8,802 nt of DNA, from NCBI GenBank assembly GCA_023249795.1, contig JAHFBU010000055.1, forward strand, positions 1-8,802, in the 5' to 3' direction. A program made the translations under genes and the position numbers. This DNA comes from Syntrophaceae bacterium. Lineage in GTDB: Bacteria > Desulfobacterota > Syntrophia > Syntrophales > UBA5619. How positions within the stretch are numbered: the stretch's first letter is position 1; each line of letters starts with the position of its first letter. Below are positions 1 through 6,327 of this stretch, piece by piece. Under the pieces are notes generated by a model, which was not told the DNA's origin, did no database searches, and was given only the letters and a program-made list of their open reading frames with translations.

Positions 1-1373
1 ATTTCCCGACCGGCCAGGGCCTCTCCACGCTGGACACCACGCTTAAGGAACAGGTCCAGACCGATATCCGCCTGGCCCGCATCGACATCTTCACCATCGT
101 CAATTACGATATTGACTACATCGAATACATCGCCGGTGCGAGCCGCGTCCAATATGAGTGGCCGGAGAGCCTGGTCAGTTCCGTGGCGGCTTCGCGAAAG
201 CCCCAGTATGTTCGCCTTCAGATGGACGAAGGGCCCGCCGTCGGGTTGCTCTATCCCGTCACATCGGAGAAATCGCGAAATACGCAGTTTGTCGTGGGAG
301 TCATCAATTTCAGCCGGTCCAATGCGGAAATCCTCTCCCGGGCGCAACGCCTGCTCGTCGTCAGCACGGTCTGGCTTCTGATCATCATTCTCCTGGTTCT
401 CGCAGTCAGCTACCGCTGGCTCATCGGCCGGCCGCTTGGCGTCATCGTCCAGGCGATCGATGATTTCCAGACGGGACAATATGTGAAAAGGATTCCGATC
501 ACCCGCCGCGACGAGTGGGGACACCTGGGCGAACATTTCAATTCGATGGCCCACGAGATCGAACAGGTCCTGGCGAGGAACCGGGAGTTGACCCGGAGTC
601 TGGAGGATCGCGTCCTCAATGCGACGCGAAAGGCGGTCGAACTCCAGAAGCAGGTCAACCAGCTCCAGCAGCTTGCCGCCATGGGATATCTGACCGCGAC
701 CCTTGCCCACGACCTCGGAACGCCGCTCCACTCCATCGCCGGTCTCGCCAGCCTCCTCCAGGAAAGGGGCGACTGGCCGCCGGATGTCGCCCGCAAACTG
801 GAACTGATCGTTCAGCAGACCCAGCGTCTCAATGCCGTCATTCATAACGTCCGGCGCGCGACACGTCCGCCTGAGGCCCATTTCGAGACCGTAACGGTTC
901 GTGAACTCCTGAATGAAACCCTTTCCCTCGTGGAACCGCTCATGCAGAAGGCGGGGATCGCGCTCCAGGTGGATTTTGATGAGAAGTTACCGGGAATCCA
1001 TGCGGACCGTTACCGCGTGCAGACCGCGCTGTTCAATCTGATCCAGAACGCCATCGAGTCCATGCCGAACGGAGGCCGGATCGCCGTTTCCACCGGGACG
1101 TCGCAGGACCGGCGGGAGGTGTTCATCAGCGTTGCCGATACCGGAAGGGGCATCCCGCGGGAGCTGATGGAACGGGTCTATGAACCATTCTTCAGCACCC
1201 ACCAGGAGGAGGGAATGCGGGGGCTGGGGCTGGCCATCGTTCAGGACATCATCAAGATGCACGGAGGACGCATGGAGATCCGGAGCGCTCCCGGCGAAGG
1301 AACAGAGGTTGTCCTCTTTTTCCCCGCGGCCGCGGAAGCGGTTCAGGACGAACTTTCTTTTGCCAACCCATAG
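1..1373 (+). CDS. Sensor histidine kinase, membrane-bound, HAMP-HisKA-HATPase (5' truncated by window)
   Basis: Autophosphorylating sensor kinase of a two-component system, inner membrane. The reading frame is open from base 3 with no stop and continues beyond the left edge; the GTG at 183 lies inside it and is not the start. Numbering visible residues from base 3: about 115 residues of probable extracytoplasmic sensor, a transmembrane helix at about 117-139, a HAMP linker at about 138-188, a coiled coil to about 225, an H-box with His236 (AHDLGTPLHSI), N-box NLIQNAIES from 345, G1 DTGRGIP from 379, F-box EPFFST and G2 GLGLAIV near 407. All catalytic boxes are intact. The HisKA type (HxxGTPL) is the one usually paired with NtrC-family regulators, and the convergent gene downstream encodes one, so they are probably partners (inference). 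The last 31 bp overlap that gene. The sensory ligand cannot be told from the visible part. Confidence 0.93.
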   Translation, partial: FPTGQGLSTLDTTLKEQVQTDIRLARIDIFTIVNYDIDYIEYIAGASRVQYEWPESLVSSVAASRKPQYVRLQMDEGPAVGLLYPVTSEKSRNTQFVVGVINFSRSNAEILSRAQRLLVVSTVWLLIIILLVLAVSYRWLIGRPLGVIVQAIDDFQTGQYVKRIPITRRDEWGHLGEHFNSMAHEIEQVLARNRELTRSLEDRVLNATRKAVELQKQVNQLQQLAAMGYLTATLAHDLGTPLHSIAGLASLLQERGDWPPDVARKLELIVQQTQRLNAVIHNVRRATRPPEAHFETVTVRELLNETLSLVEPLMQKAGIALQVDFDEKLPGIHADRYRVQTALFNLIQNAIESMPNGGRIAVSTGTSQDRREVFISVADTGRGIPRELMERVYEPFFSTHQEEGMRGLGLAIVQDIIKMHGGRMEIRSAPGEGTEVVLFFPAAAEAVQDELSFANP

Positions 1374-2683
1374 CGGATGATCTTGGTCCTCAGGGTCTTT
1401 CGGTCGATCCCCAGTTTCTGGGCGGTCTGGCTCTGGTTCCAGGCCGTGCTTTCCAGCGTCTGGAGGATCTGCTGCCGTTCCACCGTCTCCAGAGGCATCA
1501 GGAGGGACGGTTCCGTGGCGCGAACGGGCTGGAGCTTGTCGGGAAGATTCTCCGGCAGAATCACGGCGAACGGAGACAGGAGCAGGGTCTGGCGGAGCAC
1601 ATTCTCCAACTCACGGACATTCCCCGGCCAGCTATAGCTCATGAAGAGTTCCATCGCTTCATCCGAGATGCGGACAGTGGGATACCCCCATTTTCGCAGA
1701 AAGGATTCGACGAGCTGAGGAATGTCTTCCCTGTGCGCCCGGAGTGGCGGCACATGAAGGCGGACGACAAAGCGGTAGAGCAGATCGGAGCGGAAACGTC
1801 CGGCGCCGGCCTCCGCGTCGATGTCGCGGTTTGCCGCCGCAACCACCCGAACCCCCACATGCCTCGCCTCATGGCCGCCGATCCGCCGGACCTCCCCGTT
1901 CTGCATGAAGCGGAGGAGCTTCCCCTGGAGCGCCGGCGACATCTCGGTGATCTCATCAAGAAAGATCGTCCCATGCTGGGCCGTCTCCAGGAGCCCGGCG
2001 TGCACGTGATCGGCTCCCGTGAAGGCCCCCTTCTCGAATCCGAAGAGTTCCGATTCGAGGAGGGTCTCCGGAATGGCGCCGCAGTTTACCGCAACAAAGG
2101 GTTTGTCGCGTCGGGCGCTCAACTGGTGGAGGGAGCGGGCCGTCAGCTCCTTACCTGTCCCGCTCTCCCCGCTGATCAAAACGCTCGCCGAGGCGTCGGC
2201 CACCCGGGCGATCTGTTTGTAGAAATCAACCATCGCCGCCGAAGATCCGATAAACTGGGGCTCCTGCCTGTTCTCCGGCCGGTTTTGAATCCAATGCTGC
2301 CGAAGCTCCCGGACCTCGAGCACCTTCCGGACCATCGACCGGATCGCATCCGGCGAGAAGGGTTTGCTGATATAGTCCGAGGCGCCGAACCGCAGCGCCT
2401 CCATCGTCGTTTCAAGCGATCCGAACGCCGTCATCAGGATCACGGGAAGCTCCGGCCGCCGCTTGTGGACCTCCCGCAGGAACTCGAGACCATCCATCTC
2501 CGGCATCCGGATGTCGGACAGCAGGAGATCGTACCCCGCAAGCTCCTCTTTCAGGGCCTCACGCGCGGATGTAAAGGCTTCCGCCTCATACCCGGCTCGC
2601 AGGAGCGTCTCCTGGAGGAACTCGCAGGCGACGGCGTCATCGTCGATCACGAGAATGCGGGCCTTCCGTTCGTTTTTACCCAA
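1343..2683 (-). CDS. Sigma54-dependent NtrC-family response regulator (receiver-AAA+-Fis)
   Basis: Phosphorylation-controlled activator of sigma54 promoters, 446 aa, the usual family length. The receiver domain (about 8-120) has acidic residues D14-D16, phosphoacceptor D57, T85 and K107. The AAA+ domain (about 144-375) has Walker A GESGTGKE at 172-179, the sigma54-contact loop GAFTGA at 219-224, Walker B FLDE ending at 244, the FRSDLLYR arginine-finger region at 297-304 and WPGNVREL at 352-359. A Fis-type helix-turn-helix closes the protein (NQSQTAQKLGIDRKTLRTKI). I place the start at the TTG at 2683: a GGAG sits 7 nt upstream, and the homologous receiver begins a few residues later. The same frame runs further upstream to an ATG at 2803, but that would read far into the dehydrogenase gene. 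The TTG lies upstream of the dehydrogenase stop, giving an 8-bp overlap and probable translational coupling. The 3' end overlaps the convergent kinase gene. Confidence 0.95.
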   Translation of the reverse strand: MGKNERKARILVIDDDAVACEFLQETLLRAGYEAEAFTSAREALKEELAGYDLLLSDIRMPEMDGLEFLREVHKRRPELPVILMTAFGSLETTMEALRFGASDYISKPFSPDAIRSMVRKVLEVRELRQHWIQNRPENRQEPQFIGSSAAMVDFYKQIARVADASASVLISGESGTGKELTARSLHQLSARRDKPFVAVNCGAIPETLLESELFGFEKGAFTGADHVHAGLLETAQHGTIFLDEITEMSPALQGKLLRFMQNGEVRRIGGHEARHVGVRVVAAANRDIDAEAGAGRFRSDLLYRFVVRLHVPPLRAHREDIPQLVESFLRKWGYPTVRISDEAMELFMSYSWPGNVRELENVLRQTLLLSPFAVILPENLPDKLQPVRATEPSLLMPLETVERQQILQTLESTAWNQSQTAQKLGIDRKTLRTKIIRYGLAKESSS

Positions 2684-3689
2684 GCCCCTTCTCCCCCATA
2701 TACTGAGCCAGATCCGCAACCCGGCAGGAGTAGCCCCATTCGTTGTCGTACCAGGCGACGACCTTTGCCATGTTGCCCCGAAGCACCTGCGTAAATTCGA
2801 CATCCACGATCGATGAGCGGTCGTCGCCTTTGAAGTCCATCGAAACCAGAGGGGCCTCTTCGCAGGCCATGATCCCCTTGAGTTGTTTCCGGGACGCGTC
2901 GCAGAGAACCTTCCTCAGCTCCTCCGTCGTTGTTTTCGTCTTGAGCTCGGCCGTGAAATCGACGACCGAAACCGTCGGCGTCGGCACGCGGAGCGAGTAG
3001 CCGTCGAAACGGCCCGCCAGCTCGGGAATGACCAGAGCAAGGGCTCGGGCGGCGCCCGTTGTCGTCGGAATGATGTTCAGCGCCGCCGCGCGGGCGCGGC
3101 GGAGATCCTTATGGGGCAGGTCGAGGATTCGCTGATCGTTCGTGTAGGAGTGAATCGTCGTCATCATCCCCTTCTCGATGCCGAAAGCCTTGTGGATGAC
3201 CATCACCGGAGGCGCAAGACAGTTTGTCGTGCAGGAAGCGTTGGAGACGATATGGTGTTTCCGCGGTTTATAGTTCAGATGGTTGACCCCCATCACCACC
3301 GTCAGGTCCTCCTCCTTGGCGGGGGCGGTAATGATCACCTTCTTCGCGCCGGCCTGGATGTGCGCCGACGCCTTCGGACCGGTCAGAAAAAGGCCGGTGC
3401 TCTCGATGACGATATCGACCGCCATGTCGTCCCACGGGAGGGATGCGGGATCGCGGAAGGCCAGACTCTTTATGGGTTTGCCATCGATGATGAAACAGTC
3501 CTTCTTGACGCCGACCTGCCCCGGATAACGGCCGTAGTTCGAGTCGTATTTGAACAGGTGGGCGTTTGTGGTCACATCGAAAAGATCGTTGACCGCCACG
3601 ACCTGAAGGGATTCGGGATATCGGGTCAGGATGGCCTTCAACACCTGCCGTCCGATCCGGCCAAAACCGTTGATGCCCAGGCGAATCAT
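2676..3689 (-). CDS. gap: Glyceraldehyde-3-phosphate dehydrogenase, NAD-type
   Basis: Cytoplasmic enzyme of glycolysis/gluconeogenesis that oxidises and phosphorylates glyceraldehyde-3-phosphate to 1,3-bisphosphoglycerate with NAD. Full length (337 aa). The N-terminal Rossmann motif is INGFGRIGR (residues 6-14); Asp35 after the second strand (VAVNDLFD) is the residue that favours NAD over NADP in this family. Catalytic Cys153 lies in SNASCTTNC, and His180 in TTIHSYT is the general base. The phosphate-binding region IIPTTTGAA and the C-terminal WYDNEWGYSCRV signature are intact. The ATG at 3689 has AAGGAGG 5 nt upstream. It is probably the second gene of an operon behind the GAF gene, separated by 104 bp that carries a hairpin, and it overlaps the response-regulator gene downstream by 8 bp. 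Confidence 0.98.
   Translation of the reverse strand: MIRLGINGFGRIGRQVLKAILTRYPESLQVVAVNDLFDVTTNAHLFKYDSNYGRYPGQVGVKKDCFIIDGKPIKSLAFRDPASLPWDDMAVDIVIESTGLFLTGPKASAHIQAGAKKVIITAPAKEEDLTVVMGVNHLNYKPRKHHIVSNASCTTNCLAPPVMVIHKAFGIEKGMMTTIHSYTNDQRILDLPHKDLRRARAAALNIIPTTTGAARALALVIPELAGRFDGYSLRVPTPTVSVVDFTAELKTKTTTEELRKVLCDASRKQLKGIMACEEAPLVSMDFKGDDRSSIVDVEFTQVLRGNMAKVVAWYDNEWGYSCRVADLAQYMGEKGLG
2691..2694 (-). promoter_or_regulatory. Shine-Dalgarno for the response regulator, inside the gap coding end
   Basis: GGAG followed by 7 nt and TTG on the minus strand. It lies within the last codons of the upstream dehydrogenase gene (the YMGEKGLG end), so a ribosome finishing that gene would be placed at the regulator start. 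This site decides the TTG start. Confidence 0.6.
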
Positions 3690-3708
3690 AAAAGCCTCCT
3701 TGTTTCAG

Positions 3709-3722
3709 TTGACGTCAGTCAA
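3709..3722. promoter_or_regulatory. Short palindrome upstream of gap (possible operator)
   Basis: TTGACGTCAGTCAA: arms TTGAC and GTCAA around a 4-nt centre, about 20 bp upstream of the dehydrogenase start and just before its Shine-Dalgarno. The symmetry suits a dimeric DNA-binding protein, but with 5-bp arms chance is quite possible. No factor is assigned. Confidence 0.25.
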
Positions 3723-3731
3723 ATGAGGTGT

Positions 3732-3776
3732 CGGGGAGATGTTCCGGAAGCCCAAAGGGATCGGGACGTCTCCCCG
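3732..3776 (-). promoter_or_regulatory. Long hairpin between the GAF gene and gap
   Basis: Outer arms 3732-3742 and 3766-3776 pair over 11 positions with one imperfect pair (C.A on the minus-strand RNA, a G.U wobble if read from the plus strand). An inner stem CCC/GGG (3751-3753 with 3757-3759) closes an AAA loop. The structure lies 18 bp after the GAF stop codon. No run of T follows on the minus strand, so it is not a clear intrinsic terminator. It may act as a partial terminator, an mRNA-stability element or a processing site within the GAF-gap-regulator transcript. Confidence 0.5.
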
Positions 3777-3793
3777 GAGCGCCGACGAAGCCG

Positions 3794-4357
3794 TCAGTTG
3801 TCGTCGATGCGATACTTATGCTCCGTCATCAAATCGCAGCGGGCCTGGAGCGTCTCGTGCATACGGGCTTTGTCGAGGGCGATCGCGCTCAGATTGGCCA
3901 CCGCCTTGAGAAATTTGATCTCTTCATCCCGGAATTTTCGCACCCGGTCCGAATAGACCCGCAAGACGCCGATCGCCTTCCGTTCCAGCAGGAGCGGCAC
4001 AACGAGCACGGATTTGATCCCCTCCGCCTTCGCCTTATCGCCGTACTGAAAGTCCTTTGCCGTCTGGACGTTCTCGATCCAGATGGTCTTACCCTTCAAC
4101 ACCTTGCGGTCGATACCGCTCTCCTCGATCATAATCGGCCCCTTGCGGACGTACCCCATCGACAGCCCGCTCGCCGCCCCGAGCACCAGCATCTTTTCAC
4201 GGGAATCGAGGAGCCGGATGCTGCCCGCCTTGACGCCCATGGCCTTGACCACGGACTGCACGATCTTCTCCAGGACCTTCGACGGATCCAGGGAGGCATT
4301 GATCACCTTCGCGACATCGTACAGGGCAACAAAATAATCAACTTCCTTGCCTTTCAT
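3794..4357 (-). CDS. GAF-domain protein
   Basis: A 187-aa soluble protein that is almost entirely one GAF domain (about residues 20-165, from LDPSKVLEKIVQSVVKAMGVKAGSIRLLD to FLKAVANLSAIALDKARMHETL). GAF domains bind small ligands such as cyclic nucleotides, or mediate dimerisation. There is no output domain, signal peptide or membrane segment. The single Cys lies after the domain, so no chromophore or iron-sulfur attachment is evident. I chose the ATG at 4357 because it has an AGGAGGTGAT Shine-Dalgarno; the same frame extends to an ATG at 4405, which would place that ribosome site inside the coding region. It is the first gene of the probable GAF-gap-regulator operon and is divergent from the HD-GYP gene, whose product also has a GAF domain. 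The ligand is unknown. It may sense redox or metabolic state for the operon (inference only). Confidence 0.88.
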   Translation of the reverse strand: MKGKEVDYFVALYDVAKVINASLDPSKVLEKIVQSVVKAMGVKAGSIRLLDSREKMLVLGAASGLSMGYVRKGPIMIEESGIDRKVLKGKTIWIENVQTAKDFQYGDKAKAEGIKSVLVVPLLLERKAIGVLRVYSDRVRKFRDEEIKFLKAVANLSAIALDKARMHETLQARCDLMTEHKYRIDDN

Positions 4358-4360
4358 GGT

Positions 4361-4370
4361 ATCACCTCCT
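4361..4370 (-). promoter_or_regulatory. Near-perfect Shine-Dalgarno of the GAF gene
   Basis: AGGAGGTGAT, matching the anti-Shine-Dalgarno end of 16S rRNA over ten bases, with 7 nt between AGGAGG and the ATG at 4357. It predicts strong translation and fixes the start against the upstream ATG at 4405. Confidence 0.8.
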
Positions 4371-4424
4371 GTGTCTGACGCCACCTGCACACGTTCCCTG
4401 ATCATGCATGACCTATGATATGCG

Positions 4425-4453
4425 CTTATACAGGAAGCACGAACAAATAGCCA
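4425..4453 (-). promoter_or_regulatory. Tentative sigma70 promoter for the GAF-gap operon
   Basis: TGGCTA (4448-4453), 17-nt spacer, TATAAG (4425-4430) on the minus strand. The -10 is good but the -35 matches only three of six bases. It predicts a leader of about 60 nt. A perfect 10-bp palindrome TCATGCATGA (4402-4411) lies just downstream and could be an operator. No sigma54 GG-N10-GC element was found here. Confidence 0.3.
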
Positions 4454-4484
4454 GAAACCGGTGGATCACGGATGAGACGCCGGA

Positions 4485-4513
4485 TTGACAGCCTCAGTCT
4501 TTTCCGATATAAG
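4485..4513 (+). promoter_or_regulatory. Strong sigma70-type promoter for the HD-GYP gene
   Basis: Perfect -35 TTGACA (4485-4490), exactly 17 nt, then TATAAG (4508-4513), five of six bases of the -10 consensus. Transcription should begin near 4520, giving a leader of about 70 nt before the ATG at 4590. It also shows that the in-frame TTG at 4485 cannot be the translation start, because it would lie in the promoter. Confidence 0.75.
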
Positions 4514-4589
4514 GTCTCAACAACCGTGCGTATGCCCTGTGCGATCCGATCCTGGAACCCGTGTCCCGAAAAGAAAGGCGCAAGCACCC

Positions 4590-6242
4590 ATGATCATCTT
4601 CAAACCGCTTACGGGGGAAAAATCGCGGAAACTGTTCCTCTCCCTTTTTGCACTCTCCACTCTTCTCCCCCTTCTGGTCCAGATCTTTATCGTCGATGAG
4701 TACCTTTATCCCCTCATCGAGGCCGACGGGAGCGGTCTGCTCGGCAATGCCCTGACCTATGGCATCCTCATCCTGTTTCTTTTCCCGCTGATGAGTTTCC
4801 TGCTGATCTTCCGCTGGCTCCGGTCGCTGGAAAACATTACGAATCAGATCCGGGACAAATCCATGGAGCTCGCCAACGGCACAAAAGAGTTCGCCGACCA
4901 GACGATCGTTGTCGCGGAAGAGTTCAGGTCGCAGGCGACGGTCGATACCCGAAAGGACAGAGAGGAAAACGAGATCCAGAGTCTGGTCCGGTCGTTCAAT
5001 GAAATTTTTCAGACGGCGGCGGACCAGCTGGCCGAAAGGGAGCAACTGAAGGAGCTGCTGGCCAACCTGATCGGGGTGGCTTCCGACCTCACCTCGGAGC
5101 TGGAGTTCAATCGCCTTTTCCCGCTGATCATCGGCCGGGTGACGGAGGTCATGGAGGCGGAGCGGACGAGCCTCTATGTGATCGACTGGGACCGCCGGGA
5201 GCTCTGGACAAAGGTGGCCGAAGGGATTGAAAAGATCACCGTGCCGCTGGGAAAGGGAATCAGCGGCCTTGTGGCCGATACGGGACAACTGGTCAACGTG
5301 GCCGATGCGTGGGATCTCCCCTACTTCGACCGATCCTTCGATCGGCGCAACAATTTCCGGACCCGTTCCGTTCTGTGCCTCCCTATCCGCGGTCGAACCG
5401 GGCAGAATATCGGCGTCATCCAGGTCATCAACAAGAAGAAAAAGGCCCATTTCGACCGTCGGGATGAGGCATTTCTGAAGGGGCTTGCCTCTCAAGTGGG
5501 CATCGCCCTGGAAAATTCTCTCCTCATCGACGAACTCAAGCTCTCTTTCAACAACTCGATCACCACGCTGTCGGCCATCGTCGATGCGAGACATCCCCTG
5601 ACTGCGGGCCACTCCCTTCGCGTGACGGAGTATTCCCTGCTCATCGCCAATGAGCTGCGTCTCGGCGAGAACGATATCGAAGTGCTCCGGCTGGCGGCGC
5701 TCTTGCACGATATCGGCAAGATCGGCATCCGCGATGCCGTCCTGCTCAAGGAGGGGCACTTCACCCCTGAAGAACGGCAGGAGATGGAGAGTCATCCCGC
5801 CAAAACACGGTGGATCCTGGAAAAGTTTTACTTCCCCCGAAGACTTCAGGCCGTTCCCGAAGTCGCCTGCCACCACCACGAAAAGGTCGACGGGAGCGGA
5901 TATCCGGATGGAATGAACGGCGACGACCTTCCCCTTGGATCGAAAATCATCGCCGTGGCCGATGTCTTCGATGCCCTGACCTCACGACGGGAATATCCAA
6001 AATACGACGGCCAGGAGACCATGGGAATGGAACCGATACCCCTCATGTCGGCCATCGCTCTCCTGCAGCAGCAGGCGGGAAGCCATCTGGCGCCGGAGGT
6101 CGTAAGCGCCTTCCTGCGCTGCCTTCCCCAGGCCCTCATGCACTTCCGCGGTGAACACTTTCCTCCGGAATACATGGATGAGACGCTTCATCGCCTTGCC
6201 CCGGGCCGCCTTCACGGACCCCCTGCGCGGCTGCGCCCATAG
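4590..6242 (+). CDS. Membrane GAF / HD-GYP protein, probable cyclic-di-GMP phosphodiesterase
   Basis: A 550-aa signalling hydrolase expected to linearise cyclic-di-GMP at the inner membrane. Two transmembrane helices (about 15-35 and 55-74) with only a short loop are followed by a charged coiled coil (about 77-160), a GAF domain (about 164-312) and a C-terminal HD-GYP domain. The HD-GYP metal and signature residues are present: His341, H373-D374 in LLHDIGKIG, His402, H428-H430 in HHHEK, G437-Y438-P439 in DGSGYPDG and Asp458 in ADVFDAL, so the enzyme looks catalytically intact. The short outside loop suggests that sensing is done by the GAF domain or within the membrane. I prefer the ATG at 4590 because the upstream TTG lies in the promoter; its Shine-Dalgarno (AAAGG) is weak and distant, and an in-frame GTG at 4539 is a less likely alternative. 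It is followed by the carboxypeptidase gene after about 85 bp. Confidence 0.93.
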   Translation: MIIFKPLTGEKSRKLFLSLFALSTLLPLLVQIFIVDEYLYPLIEADGSGLLGNALTYGILILFLFPLMSFLLIFRWLRSLENITNQIRDKSMELANGTKEFADQTIVVAEEFRSQATVDTRKDREENEIQSLVRSFNEIFQTAADQLAEREQLKELLANLIGVASDLTSELEFNRLFPLIIGRVTEVMEAERTSLYVIDWDRRELWTKVAEGIEKITVPLGKGISGLVADTGQLVNVADAWDLPYFDRSFDRRNNFRTRSVLCLPIRGRTGQNIGVIQVINKKKKAHFDRRDEAFLKGLASQVGIALENSLLIDELKLSFNNSITTLSAIVDARHPLTAGHSLRVTEYSLLIANELRLGENDIEVLRLAALLHDIGKIGIRDAVLLKEGHFTPEERQEMESHPAKTRWILEKFYFPRRLQAVPEVACHHHEKVDGSGYPDGMNGDDLPLGSKIIAVADVFDALTSRREYPKYDGQETMGMEPIPLMSAIALLQQQAGSHLAPEVVSAFLRCLPQALMHFRGEHFPPEYMDETLHRLAPGRLHGPPARLRP

Positions 6243-6311
6243 CGCCGCCTTGATGGCCGAGGCCAAGGGCTGACGCATCAGGCCCCGATCCGCACATGGA
6301 AAGCTGTTAAA

Positions 6312-6317
6312 AGGAGG
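6312..6317 (+). promoter_or_regulatory. Strong Shine-Dalgarno facing ATC/ATA codons
   Basis: AGGAGG with 7 nt to an in-frame ATC (6325) and 10 nt to an in-frame ATA (6328). No ATG, GTG or TTG in the gene's frame lies between the upstream stop at 6271 and the ATG at 6355. This site decides that the carboxypeptidase starts at a non-standard codon, or that the original ATG is mutated or misread here. Confidence 0.6.
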
Positions 6318-6327
6318 AACACCCATC

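Noticed and set aside
183..185. GTG as start of the histidine kinase
   Set aside because: The same frame is open to the left edge and gives plausible sensor-domain sequence, so the true start is outside the window.
1733..2794. Open frame of 353 codons on the plus strand
   Set aside because: Antisense to the response regulator's AAA+ and receiver domains; no recognisable domain and an Arg/Pro-rich composition.
2684..2803. Upstream ATG (2803) as start of the response regulator
   Set aside because: It would add 40 residues that read through the gap coding end in another frame and precede the normal receiver start; the TTG at 2683 has a well-placed ribosome site.
2883..3956. Open frame of 357 codons on the plus strand
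   Set aside because: Antisense to gap and to the end of the GAF gene; Arg/His/Asp-rich with no known motif.
4358..4405. ATG at 4405 as start of the GAF gene
   Set aside because: The near-perfect Shine-Dalgarno at 4361-4370 would then be inside the coding region, and the extra 16 residues add nothing to the GAF fold.
4358..4485. Sigma54 promoter for the GAF-gap operon
   Set aside because: The nearest GG...GC pair on the minus strand has 12 instead of 10 bases between, so it does not fit the -24/-12 rule.
4485..4589. TTG at 4485 as start of the HD-GYP gene
   Set aside because: This TTG is the first three bases of a perfect -35 box; the added residues are not membrane-protein-like, and the ATG at 4590 begins directly before the first helix.
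4494..5879. Open frame of 461 codons on the minus strand
   Set aside because: It lies antisense to the HD-GYP gene, whose domains and catalytic residues are clear. The minus-strand translation has low-complexity, Arg/Asp/Gln-rich composition typical of antisense frames in GC-rich genes.
6247..6268. Possible terminator hairpin after the HD-GYP gene
   Set aside because: CCTT/AAGG and GGC/GCC can pair only with a 3-nt bulge, and no T run follows.
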